NCBI RefSeq assembly: GCF_004570345.1
Contig: NZ_SPQM01000057.1
Span: forward strand, 1 to 29,457
Origin: Blastococcus sp. CT_GayMR20
GTDB lineage: Bacteria; Actinomycetota; Actinomycetes; Mycobacteriales; Geodermatophilaceae
Direction: 5' to 3'
DNA: 29,457 nt
Position numbers and translations under genes: made by a program. Of this stretch, positions 9,104 to 16,784 are shown in pieces. Each line of letters begins with the position of its first letter. Position 1 is the stretch's first letter. The notes beneath the pieces were generated by a model, which saw only the letters and a list, made by a program, of their open reading frames with translations, was not told the origin of the DNA and did no database searches.

Positions 9104-10171
9104 ATGCCGAGCAGCAAGGACGCCGTCGTCCTCGACGTCGACGGTCACGAGGTGCGCGTCTCCAACCCGGAGAAGCCGTACTTCGGCGACCGTGGGATCC
9201 GCAAGATCGACGTCGTCGAGTACTTCGTGTCCGTGGGTCCCGGGATCCTGTTCGCGCTGCGGGACCGGCCGACGACGCTCGAGCGGTGGCCGGGGGGCGT
9301 CTTCGAGGGCGCGCGGATCTCCACGCGGGTCGACAACACCGGCGACGCGTTCTACCAGAAGCGGGTGCCCAAGAACGCCCCGCCGTGGGTGCCGACCGCG
9401 CACATCACCTTCCCCAGCGGACGGACGGCGGACGAGATCGCGCCGGACTCGGTCGCCGTCGTCGCCTGGTGCGCGAACCTCGGGACGCTGACCTTCCACC
9501 CCTGGCCGGTGGACAAGACCGACGTCGAGTCGCCGAACCAGATCCGCATCGACCTCGACCCGCAGCCGGGCACCGATTTCTCCGACGCCGTGTGGGTCGC
9601 CCCGCACGTGCGTGAACTGCTCGCCGAGTACGGCATGCAGGGCTGGCCCAAGACCTCAGGCGGCCGGGGCGTGCACATCTACGTGCCGATCCAGCCCCGG
9701 TGGACGTTCACCGAGGTGCGGCACGCGGTGATCGCCTTCGGCCGTGAGCTGGAACGCCGGCTGCCCGACCGCGTGACGATGTCCTGGTGGAAGGAGGAGC
9801 GCGGCGAGAAGATCTTCATCGACTACAACCAGATGGCCCGGGACCGCACGATCGCCTCGGCCTACTCGATCCGGCCGAAGCCGCACGCCCCGGTCTCGGC
9901 ACCCCTCGACTGGGCCGAGCTGCCCGCCGTCACGCCGTTCGACTTCGACGTCCTGACCATGCCCGCGCGGTTCAGGGAGGTCGGTGACAAGCACGCCGGT
10001 CTCGCCGACCACGCGTTCGGCATCGAGCCGCTGCTCGAGCTCTTCGAGAAGCAGGTGAAGGACGCCGGCCTCGGTGACCTGCCCTATCCCCCCGACTACC
10101 CGAAGATGCCGGGCGAGCCGATGCGGGTGCAGCCCAGCCGCGCGAAGCGTCCCACCAGCGACGACACCTGA
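9104..10171 (+). CDS. Non-homologous end-joining-type primase-polymerase (Prim-PolC/LigD-Pol)
   Basis: This 355-residue stand-alone polymerase belongs to the archaeo-eukaryotic primase superfamily LigD-Pol branch. Metal-binding Asp150 and Asp152 lie in IRIDLDPQPG. The nucleotide-binding SGGRGVHIYVP includes His191, and the third acidic residue Asp240 is in IDYNQMARDRTIAS, followed by the conserved AYSIRPKPHAPVSAPLDW. In mycobacteria the equivalent Prim-PolC fills short gaps and incorporates ribonucleotides in repair with LigC. A role in gap repair with the upstream LigC is therefore likely. GGAG lies 7 bases before the ATG at 9104. The last 43 coding bases before the C-terminal tail recur at 26458. 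Confidence 0.93.
   Translation: MPSSKDAVVLDVDGHEVRVSNPEKPYFGDRGIRKIDVVEYFVSVGPGILFALRDRPTTLERWPGGVFEGARISTRVDNTGDAFYQKRVPKNAPPWVPTAHITFPSGRTADEIAPDSVAVVAWCANLGTLTFHPWPVDKTDVESPNQIRIDLDPQPGTDFSDAVWVAPHVRELLAEYGMQGWPKTSGGRGVHIYVPIQPRWTFTEVRHAVIAFGRELERRLPDRVTMSWWKEERGEKIFIDYNQMARDRTIASAYSIRPKPHAPVSAPLDWAELPAVTPFDFDVLTMPARFREVGDKHAGLADHAFGIEPLLELFEKQVKDAGLGDLPYPPDYPKMPGEPMRVQPSRAKRPTSDDT
10102..10144 (+). repeat. Copy 1 of a 43-bp exact repeat (in the Prim-PolC 3' end)
   Basis: These 43 bases, coding for KMPGEPMRVQPSRA and flanks within the polymerase C-terminus, are identical to 26458-26500, some 16 kb away. Similarity stops sharply on the left and fades on the right. Confidence 0.9.
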
Positions 10172-10381
10172 TGCCGGCAGCTTCCCAGGCCTAGTACCGC
10201 GCTCACCCGCACGACGACCTCCGACGGGGCAATCCGCATCGAGGTCCCGCTGGCGCCTTCCGGCGGTACCTCCGGGCCGTCGCCGAGGCGCCGCACGACC
10301 GCGCGGGGCGGCGTCGCCGGCGGCCACCCACGCCGGGACATCGTCGGCCGACAGCCGGCGGGAGATCCGCCGGGTCGCCCT

Positions 10382-11905
10382 TCATCTGGCCGCCGTGGGC
10401 GAGGCACCCGCCCCGACCGCCTTCTTCTCCGCCAGACCCTCGACGGGTATTCGCACCGAGAACGTGGTTCCCACACCGAGAACGGACTCCACGGTCAGGG
10501 TCCCGCCGTGGCCTTCCTGGACCACTCCACGAGCCAGTGGGAGGCCCTGTCCGCTGCCGCGGCCCACGTCCTTGGTCGTGAAGAACGGATCGAAGATCAT
10601 CGGGCGCACGTCGTCCGGGATCCCCGCGCCGGTGTCACTGACGCGGACGACGACGTCCTCACCCTCCAGAGCCGTGGCCACCGTGATCACTCCGCGGCGT
10701 TCCGTCTCTGCGATGGCGTCCGCCGCGTTCACGATCAGGTTCAGGAACACCTGGTTGAGATCGGCGATGTTGCACCGCACGGGCGGTAGGTCGGCCAGGT
10801 CCAGCACGAGCTCAGCCACCTCGCTGACTTGGTGCCGGGTCACGGTGACGGTGGCCGCCACGGCCTCGTTGAGGTCCGCGGGCACCTGCTCCTTGTGACC
10901 CTGATGGCTGAACGTCTTCATGGCCCGGACGATGGTGGACACCCGCTCGATGCCCTCCAGCGTCTGCTCGACAGCGCTGGGGATCTCCTTCTGGAGATAG
11001 TCGAAGTCGATGCCTGCCTCCGCCTGCCGCACGCGCTCCTGCCGCTCGATCCATCCGATGGGGTTGGAGGTGTCCAGCAGCCCCCGGTAGATCTCGACCA
11101 CGCGGATGAGTTCCTGGTAGGCCTCCTCGAGGAAGCGGGCGTTGTCCCCGACGAACTGGATGGGTGAGTTGATCTCGTGCGCCAGGCCGGCCGAGAGCCG
11201 GCCCAGCGATTCCAGTTTCGATTCCTGGTGGAACTCGGCATCACGGGCCTTCTGCTCACCGATGTTCCGCGCGATCCCCACGACTCCGGTGGGCTCGCCG
11301 TCCGGGTCGCAGATCAGGGACAGGACCAGCGACGCATGCACCGTCGAGCCGTCCCCGCGCCGATGTGCGATCTCGAGGGAGCCGGGCGCCCCGCGCATCA
11401 CCCCGTCCACGGCCTCGACGATGGCCGGAACCGCCTCCGGGCTGAGCGTTGCGAAGGATCGCCCCAGCGCGTCGTGGGGCGCATACCCGTAGAGCTCCGT
11501 CGCCGCCGGATTCCAGTGGGTGACCAGTCCGTCCAGGGACACCGTGACGATGGCGTCCTCCGTGGAGGACAGGATGGCCGCGTAGCGGCCGAGTTCATCG
11601 CTCTGCGCGGTGAGCCGCTCGTCGGCATCGTCGAGGCGCTGGCGCAGACGAATCAAGGTCGAGGCCCTCGCCGCCCACAGTGCGGCCGAGGCGAACAGCA
11701 GCCCGGCGCAAGCGCCGACCTGCCAGAGGCTGCCCGTCGGCACACGCAGGAAGATCGCCACCGAGGCCATCGCCATGACGTAGCCGGCCACGAGTTCACC
11801 GCGCTCCCGGGCGTGGGGCCTGCGACCGGTCGGCGCGGCCGCGCGGTCCTCCTCACCACCCGGCCGTTCGAGCATCACGGCGGTGGTGACGTCGTTCGCA
11901 CGCAT
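10382..11905 (-). CDS. PAS-domain sensor histidine kinase, two membrane segments
   Basis: The 507-residue kinase has two membrane helices (about 38-54 and 60-79) and a short coiled stretch to 110. A PAS domain follows at about 105-220, then a HisKA-type helix pair with phospho-acceptor His243 in SAGLAHEINSPIQF and a HATPase domain. ATP-site boxes are NQVFLNLIVNAADAI (N), DTGAGIP (G1), FDPFFTTK (F) and GSGQGLPLA (G2). It should autophosphorylate in response to an unknown signal and pass phosphate to the response regulator divergently encoded at 12112. The ATG at 11905 has AGGAG five bases upstream. The regulatory element 75 bp upstream is shared with other genes of the island. The gene is convergent with Prim-PolC; the 210-bp gap between them holds nothing recognisable. 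Confidence 0.92.
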   Translation of the reverse strand: MRANDVTTAVMLERPGGEEDRAAAPTGRRPHARERGELVAGYVMAMASVAIFLRVPTGSLWQVGACAGLLFASAALWAARASTLIRLRQRLDDADERLTAQSDELGRYAAILSSTEDAIVTVSLDGLVTHWNPAATELYGYAPHDALGRSFATLSPEAVPAIVEAVDGVMRGAPGSLEIAHRRGDGSTVHASLVLSLICDPDGEPTGVVGIARNIGEQKARDAEFHQESKLESLGRLSAGLAHEINSPIQFVGDNARFLEEAYQELIRVVEIYRGLLDTSNPIGWIERQERVRQAEAGIDFDYLQKEIPSAVEQTLEGIERVSTIVRAMKTFSHQGHKEQVPADLNEAVAATVTVTRHQVSEVAELVLDLADLPPVRCNIADLNQVFLNLIVNAADAIAETERRGVITVATALEGEDVVVRVSDTGAGIPDDVRPMIFDPFFTTKDVGRGSGQGLPLARGVVQEGHGGTLTVESVLGVGTTFSVRIPVEGLAEKKAVGAGASPTAAR

Positions 11906-11955
11906 GTGGACTCCTGGCGATCGCCGGCACGGACCCCCTTCGGAAGTCATTGAAG

Positions 11956-12010
11956 ATCTCGACAATGGGCGCCGCTGTGTTGATCACGCATTCTCGATGG
12001 GGCTCATCGA
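11956..12010 (-). promoter_or_regulatory. Shared-element promoter of the histidine kinase
   Basis: Read toward the kinase: TCGAT-N5-CCATCG-N9-GATCAA (12010 to 11980), then 16 bases, then GTCGAGAT (11963-11956), which begins 58 bp before the ATG. Three other loci share this layout ungapped. TCAA and GnCGA resemble the -35 and -10 of the sigma-28 (FliA/WhiG) class. The upstream half contains the dyad TCGATG-N5-CATCGA, which is also the upstream part of the divergent regulator promoter. Confidence 0.5.
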
Positions 12011-12059
12011 TAGAAGTCGCCCCTGCTCCGCTTCAAGCTCGACCCGACCGTGACGAGAG
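12007..12059 (+). promoter_or_regulatory. Candidate promoter of the response regulator
   Basis: TCGAT (12007-12011), TCAA (12033-12036), 15 bases, then GACGAGAG (12052-12059), which begins 60 bp before the GTG start. The spacing to the start nearly equals that of the shared promoters. The CCAnCG block is missing and the spacer is one base shorter, so this is a weaker match. It shares the CATCGA dyad arm with the divergent kinase promoter. Confidence 0.35.
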
Positions 12060-12111
12060 AACTGAACGGCTGAAGTTCGCCGCGTGAAGAGGTCGACCTC
12101 CAGGAGTACCC

Positions 12112-13284
12112 GTGAATTTCTCTCATGGTCTGCTGTCCCGTACGGATGGCGATTCCGTGCCCATTCTCCTCGTCGACGACGAGGTCGCGATCCTGGACGG
12201 ACTGAGGCGTCAGCTCCGCAAGAAATTCCAGGTGCACACAGCCAATGGCGGTGCGGAGGCCCTCGAGTTGTTGCAGACCGAGCCGGTCACCGTGGTGGTC
12301 TCGGACATGCGGATGCCGCAGATGGACGGTGCGACCTTCCTGTCCCGGGTCCGCGCCCTGCACCCGGACGTCGTCCGGATCCTGCTGACCGGCCAGACCG
12401 ACACACAGGCCGCGATCACCGCAGTCAACGAGGGACAGATCTACCGCTTCCTCACCAAGCCTTGTCCGCCCGAGGTCCTCCTCGAGGAGATCGGCAACGC
12501 CGTTGAGCTCAACCGCCTCCTGACCGCCGAGAAGGAAGTTCTCGGCACGACGCTGCGCCGCACGGTGGAGGCCCTGACCGCCACGCTGTCGCTGGCGCAG
12601 CCTGCGGCGTTCGGTCGCGCGGTCCGTGTCACGCGGACCGTCACCGAGCTGGCCGAGGCTCTGGAGGTCAAGGACCCGTGGGAGCTCGAGGTGACGGCGA
12701 TGCTGTCCCACCTCGGGGCCGTCACCCTTCCTCCGGCCGTCCTCGCCAAGCTGGACGCCGGACGACCCCTGACCGAGGAGGAGGCGGAGATGGTCGCCCG
12801 CATTCCGGCGATCAGTCGTGATCTGGTGAGCACCATCCCCCGACTGGAAGGCGTGGCCCAGGCGATCGGCTGGCACCTCGCCCGCTACGACGGCGAGGGG
12901 TCGGCCGGGGATGTCCCCCGTGGGGAGGACCTCCCGATGGCGGCTCGGATCCTCCGACTGGCGGCCGACTTCGACGCGGGTATGTCACAGCGGCCGTCCG
13001 TGCAGGCGACCATCAGCGCTCTGCGGGCCGACGCCGGCGCGTACGACCCCCATGTGCTCGCTGCGCTGGTGACGTCCCACGACGTCCCGGACACCCAGGG
13101 TCCGCCGCGAGACGTCGACGTCGACGATCTCGAACCGGGCATGGTCGTCTTCGACGACGTCTACACGACCGAGGGCGTCCTCCTCATCAGTCGAGGGACC
13201 GAGGTGACCGACCCGCTGATCCTCCGTATCGAGAATTACGCGCGGCAGAAGCGGGTCGAGCGCCGGATCCGTGTGCACGGCTGA
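12112..13284 (+). CDS. Response regulator with degenerate HD-GYP output domain
   Basis: The 390-residue protein has an N-terminal receiver domain (about 15-135) with acidic pair Asp22/Asp23, phospho-acceptor Asp65 in SDMRMPQMDG, Thr93 and Lys116 in FLTKP. The rest follows the HD-GYP fold of RpfG-type c-di-GMP phosphodiesterases through to RILRLAADFDA. However, the HD motif reads MLSHLGAVTLP instead of LLHDIGKIGVP, the first helix histidine is lost, HHE reads WHL, and GYP is replaced by a GSAG-like loop. It is therefore probably catalytically inactive and may bind a partner or c-di-GMP. The GTG start at 12112 has AGGAG five bases upstream. It is divergent from the kinase and convergent with the next gene, 14 bp apart. 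Confidence 0.88.
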   Translation: MNFSHGLLSRTDGDSVPILLVDDEVAILDGLRRQLRKKFQVHTANGGAEALELLQTEPVTVVVSDMRMPQMDGATFLSRVRALHPDVVRILLTGQTDTQAAITAVNEGQIYRFLTKPCPPEVLLEEIGNAVELNRLLTAEKEVLGTTLRRTVEALTATLSLAQPAAFGRAVRVTRTVTELAEALEVKDPWELEVTAMLSHLGAVTLPPAVLAKLDAGRPLTEEEAEMVARIPAISRDLVSTIPRLEGVAQAIGWHLARYDGEGSAGDVPRGEDLPMAARILRLAADFDAGMSQRPSVQATISALRADAGAYDPHVLAALVTSHDVPDTQGPPRDVDVDDLEPGMVVFDDVYTTEGVLLISRGTEVTDPLILRIENYARQKRVERRIRVHG

Positions 13285-13298
13285 GTTGATCGGCCCCC

Positions 13299-15077
13299 TC
13301 ACAGCGGCCGGGCACGGGACGCGTGCTCATCTGCGTCGCCGATGACTGCGCGGTCCCGTAGCCAGCCCAGCAGGTCCTCCGCCGGCATGGGGCGCGCGAT
13401 GTAGTAGCCCTGGGCGAACGTGCAGCCGAGGGCCGCCGTCAAGGCCAGCTGTTCGACGGTCTCCACTCCCTCGGCCAGCGCCCGCATGCCGAAGGCCTTC
13501 GCCAGGGCGACGACGGCGGCGATGGCCGCGGCCGACTGGCTCCGGCGGTCGGCCGCACCGGCCACCAGGCTGCGGTCGATCTTGAGGAGTCCGGCGGGGA
13601 TGTTGACCAGCTGTCCCAGGGACGAGAAGCCGCTGCCGAAGTCGTCGATCGCCACCTCGACGCCGGATCGACGCAGCGCGGCGAATTGCGCCGCGGCCCG
13701 CTCCGGGTCCTCGGCCACCGTGGTTTCGGTCAGCTCGACGATCAACCGTTCCGGCGGGAGACCCGCCGCGGCGAGTGCCGCGGCGACGTCGTCCGCCATC
13801 GATCCGGCGGACAGCGAGGCGGCGCTGACGTTGACGCTCACCAGGAGCGGCAGGCCCGTGCCTGCCCACTCCGCGGCCTGCCGGGTGGCTGTGGAGAGCA
13901 CCCATCGGGTCAGTGGTGCGATCAGCTCGTACACCTCTGCCAGGGCGATGAAGTCACCGGGTGGCAGCAGTCCTCGCTCCGGATGCTGCCAGCGGACCAG
14001 GGCCTCGACGCCGTGCACCCGCCCGGACGGGAGATGAAGGATCGGCTGGTAGTGGAGAACGAGCTGGTCCGAGTCGATCGCCTCGCGCAGCTCGCTGGCC
14101 ACCCTGACTTTCCTCTGCACCGCGTCCCGGAGGTTCCCGCTGAACACTTGCATCCTGCTGCGGCCGCGCCGCTTGGCCGCGTACATCGCAAGGTCGGCGT
14201 CTCGGATCAGGTCGGTCGGCCGGGCTCCTGCGGGGTCGCCACCCCGCGCGGTCGCGACCCCGATGCTCGCGGTCAACCGAGCCTCGCGGCCGTCGAGGTC
14301 GAAGGGCTCGTCGAAGATGCCCTGGAAACGCTCGGCCAGTGCGACTCCGCCCGGGGTGTCGCAGTTCCGGCAGAGGACGACGAACTCGTCTCCACCGAGC
14401 CGGCCGACGGTGTCTTCCGACCGCGTCCGGGCGACCAGCCGCCCGGCGATCTGACGCAGCAGGTCGTCACCCACCTCGTGCCCCTGGGAGTCGTTGACGT
14501 CCTTGAAGCCGTCGACATCCAGGAAGAGGACGGTGACCGGAGGTCGGTCCGGCCGCTGCAGTTCGGCATCGATGAGCTCGTGGAGAGCGGCACGGTTCGG
14601 AAGTGCGGTGAGGTCGTCGTGCCGGGCCTGCCACGCCGACACCCGCTCCGCCAGCACCCGATCGGTCACATCGGTGTGGGTGACGACGACCTGTCCTTCC
14701 TCGCCCACCCGCGAGGCCTGCAGGTGGTACCAGCGGATGCCGGTCGGATGCTTCACGGAGTAGTCCGTGGCAACAGATTCCCGCTCGCCACGGGACAGCG
14801 CCCGCAGCGAAGCGACGATCCTCCGGCCGACGGCATTCCCGCAGGCACGCCGAGCCATCGCGAAGTAATTGATCCCGAAACCGACCTGGATCCGGTCGTC
14901 GTCGACCGTCTCGACCGCGGCCACCCACGCGCGGTTGGTCAGCAGGACGATGCCGTCGGCATCCAGCAGTACGGTCGGCGAAGGCAGTGCATCGAGTACT
15001 GCGATGGAGAGGACGGCCGAGTTTCCTCGGGCCACCTGGCCCCGCCGAGGGGCGGGGACGAGTTGGGTGCTGTACAC
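13299..15077 (-). CDS. PAS-GGDEF-EAL cyclic-di-GMP enzyme
   Basis: The 592-residue soluble protein has a PAS domain (about 25-145), a diguanylate cyclase domain (about 152-315) and a phosphodiesterase EAL domain (about 330-575). The cyclase has an intact GGDEF (228-232) and an inhibitory RxxD site RSED (219-222). The EAL domain keeps EAL (358-360), Asn416, Glu448, the DDFGSG aspartates 478-479, Lys499, Glu536 and Gln556. Both making and breaking of c-di-GMP are thus possible; which one dominates cannot be told. I chose the GTG at 15077 because GGGAG lies five bases upstream and the shared promoter lies 76 bp upstream. The frame stays open to 15545 but that stretch has no domain similarity. 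Confidence 0.93.
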   Translation of the reverse strand: MYSTQLVPAPRRGQVARGNSAVLSIAVLDALPSPTVLLDADGIVLLTNRAWVAAVETVDDDRIQVGFGINYFAMARRACGNAVGRRIVASLRALSRGERESVATDYSVKHPTGIRWYHLQASRVGEEGQVVVTHTDVTDRVLAERVSAWQARHDDLTALPNRAALHELIDAELQRPDRPPVTVLFLDVDGFKDVNDSQGHEVGDDLLRQIAGRLVARTRSEDTVGRLGGDEFVVLCRNCDTPGGVALAERFQGIFDEPFDLDGREARLTASIGVATARGGDPAGARPTDLIRDADLAMYAAKRRGRSRMQVFSGNLRDAVQRKVRVASELREAIDSDQLVLHYQPILHLPSGRVHGVEALVRWQHPERGLLPPGDFIALAEVYELIAPLTRWVLSTATRQAAEWAGTGLPLLVSVNVSAASLSAGSMADDVAAALAAAGLPPERLIVELTETTVAEDPERAAAQFAALRRSGVEVAIDDFGSGFSSLGQLVNIPAGLLKIDRSLVAGAADRRSQSAAAIAAVVALAKAFGMRALAEGVETVEQLALTAALGCTFAQGYYIARPMPAEDLLGWLRDRAVIGDADEHASRARPL

Positions 15078-15128
15078 AGGAACTCCCGGCGATATCCGAA
15101 ATGGCGCCCCCGGTCGAGGGCACCCTGG

Positions 15129-15183
15129 ATTTCGTCGCGCGCCGCTATCCAATTGATCGAGCGGTTCCGCTGGGTGATATCGA
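15129..15183 (-). promoter_or_regulatory. Shared-element promoter of the PAS-GGDEF-EAL gene
   Basis: Read toward the gene: TCGAT-N5-CCAGCG-N9-GATCAA (15183 to 15153), then 16 bases, then GACGAAAT (15136-15129), which begins 59 bp before the GTG. It agrees with the kinase element at about 20 of 31 positions, including all core blocks. It lies in a 462-bp divergent gap (15078-15539) that also contains a short ATGGCG triple repeat near 15213 and the LuxR-gene palindrome. Confidence 0.5.
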
Positions 15184-15510
15184 ATACGTCGATGGCAAGA
15201 ACCCGAGCAGAGATGGCGATGGCGATGGCGAGGAGGAACTGGTGCCGAAACCTGCGATCGATCGACACTCTCGTCCGGTCGACATTCCGTAGGCTCTCGC
15301 CCGGAGGGTGACCGGAGCGAGGGCTCGGGACTCCTGGGCGCACGAGCATCCCGCCGCCGTCGGGGGACCTCGCTTCCCCTGTGTCCCCGGCCCTCGCCGC
15401 GTCCCTCCACTGGACGAGGACACCGACCTTCGACAGTGGCGTGTTCGGAAGCCGAAGGAGGTCGACCGAGTCCACGACCCCTGATGCACCCACGGACCGG
15501 GCGTGCCACG

Positions 15511-15530
15511 CTGGAGGAGATCTCCTCCAG
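15511..15530. promoter_or_regulatory. Perfect 20-bp palindrome abutting the LuxR ribosome site
   Basis: CTGGAGGAGATCTCCTCCAG is a perfect 20-bp palindrome. Its last two bases are the first two of the AGGAGG ribosome site (15529-15534) of the GTG at 15540. As DNA it could be an operator for autoregulation; as RNA it could fold beside, and compete for, the ribosome site. Confidence 0.6.
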
Positions 15531-15539
15531 GAGGTGGTC

Positions 15540-16589
15540 GTGCACCCATCCGGCAGCCGGCGAGCGTCACTCCCCGCGTCCGGCGAGCGACCGCCGCAGG
15601 CAGTCCTCGACGTGGTGACGAACTGCCCGTTGCCCTCACTGCTGCTCGCGGTGCCGTCCGAGCAGATCCTGGCCGCGAGCGGCAACGCCGAGCACCTGCT
15701 GTGCCCGGCCGGTGGCTCGCCGGTGGGCCGGTCGTTCGAGGACTTCACTGCCGACGAGCCGACCGGAGCTCCGGAGCTGGTGGTGGCCGGCCACCTGGAC
15801 GGCTACGAGGCGCGGCGCGCGATTCGCCGTGGCGACCGGACCGTCCCGGTGACCGTGTGGATCCGCGTGGTGAGCCGACCGGAAGGGCGCAATCTCGCGC
15901 TCGCGAAGCTGCTGCCCGATGCGGTGACCCTCGGAGAGGCGCTGCGGCGACCGCCCGGATCGACCGCCGAGACGGTCGTCGGCTCCACCGACGCGCATCT
16001 CACGGTGGACCGCATCAGCACGGACGTCGCCGCGCTGCTGGAACATCGAGCGCACGATGTGGTCGGCCAGTCGTTGCTCCGACTCGTCGATCCAGCCGAT
16101 GTGACACCGCTGCTGAGGGCTCTGGCGCGCAGTTCCGAAACCGGCCTGGGCACGAGTCTCCCCGTGCGACCAGCCATGTTCGGCTTCCGTGCGAACCGCT
16201 GCCAGATGGTGCTGCTGCCGATGGAGCCCTCACCCAGCTTCGCCTTCGCGCTGGTCGACGAGGAAGCCGCCGACGCGTTGAGGTCCGCGCCGGGCATGAC
16301 ACAGGCCTTGTGGCAGTTCGACCAGATCGTGCGTTCGGCAACCGCCTCTCGGATGGCCGCGGAGCTGCCCGCGGATCGGGGGCTGGACCGGCTGTCCGGG
16401 CGGGAGTTGGAGATCGTGGTGCGGCTGATGCACGGTGACCGCGTGCGCGCGATCGCCGAGTCCCTGTTCCTGAGCCCCAGCACGGTGCGCAACCATCTGT
16501 CGGCGGTGTTCCGCAAGATGCGCGTCGGCTCACAGCAGGAGCTCATCCATCTGCTGCGGGCGACGGACGGTCCGTCCAGCCACTCGTGA
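15540..16589 (+). CDS. LuxR-family transcriptional regulator with PAS-like sensor region
   Basis: The 349-residue protein ends in a LuxR/FixJ-type helix-turn-helix at about 283-342. LSGRELEIVVRLMHGDRVRAIA is followed by the recognition region SPSTVRNHLSAVFRKM. The preceding 270 residues contain two PAS-like stretches (about 25-130 and 145-250). It has no receiver domain, so control is probably by ligand or protein binding. The GTG at 15540 is chosen because AGGAGG lies five bases upstream; the frame is open to 15381 but without a ribosome site. A perfect palindrome adjoins the ribosome site. It is divergent from the GGDEF-EAL gene and upstream of a LysR gene on the same strand. Confidence 0.84.
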   Translation: MHPSGSRRASLPASGERPPQAVLDVVTNCPLPSLLLAVPSEQILAASGNAEHLLCPAGGSPVGRSFEDFTADEPTGAPELVVAGHLDGYEARRAIRRGDRTVPVTVWIRVVSRPEGRNLALAKLLPDAVTLGEALRRPPGSTAETVVGSTDAHLTVDRISTDVAALLEHRAHDVVGQSLLRLVDPADVTPLLRALARSSETGLGTSLPVRPAMFGFRANRCQMVLLPMEPSPSFAFALVDEEAADALRSAPGMTQALWQFDQIVRSATASRMAAELPADRGLDRLSGRELEIVVRLMHGDRVRAIAESLFLSPSTVRNHLSAVFRKMRVGSQQELIHLLRATDGPSSHS

Positions 16590-16635
16590 CAGGCCGTCCA
16601 TACCGCGCCGACCGGTGGACGTGGATCCTGGGGCC

Positions 16636-16709
16636 GTGACCGGCGGACGGACTCCTGGTGAGCACCCCGCGGAGGGCGTGCCCGCCGGCCGACGACGACC
16701 GCCGGTCAC
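16636..16709. repeat. 11-bp inverted repeat upstream of first LysR gene
   Basis: GTGACCGGCGG (16636-16646) is perfectly complementary to CCGCCGGTCAC (16699-16709), 52 bases apart, in the gap before the LysR gene. It could be a pair of regulator sites; given the GC content a chance match is possible. Confidence 0.35.
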
Positions 16710-16784
16710 ACATCACGCGGGCCGGTGGCGGACAGCGATTCCGCGGTCCTTTCCGGTCGCCGTCCTCCGCCGACCTGCCCTGCC

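Noticed and set aside
7288..9117. 609-residue open frame on the minus strand opposite the lipoprotein hydrolase
   Set aside because: It is a GC-rich shadow: Arg/Gly/Val-rich, with no domain, while the plus strand shows a lipobox and a full catalytic triad.
15139..15340. Minus-strand frame with a hydrophobic stretch (LLAIAIAISARVLAIDVF)
   Set aside because: The hydrophobic run comes from the ATGGCG repeat; there is no start with a ribosome site, and the promoter element lies inside it.
15078..15545. N-terminal extension of the PAS-GGDEF-EAL protein
   Set aside because: The extra stretch is Arg/Pro-rich without similarity, has no ribosome site at its start, and covers the shared promoter element.
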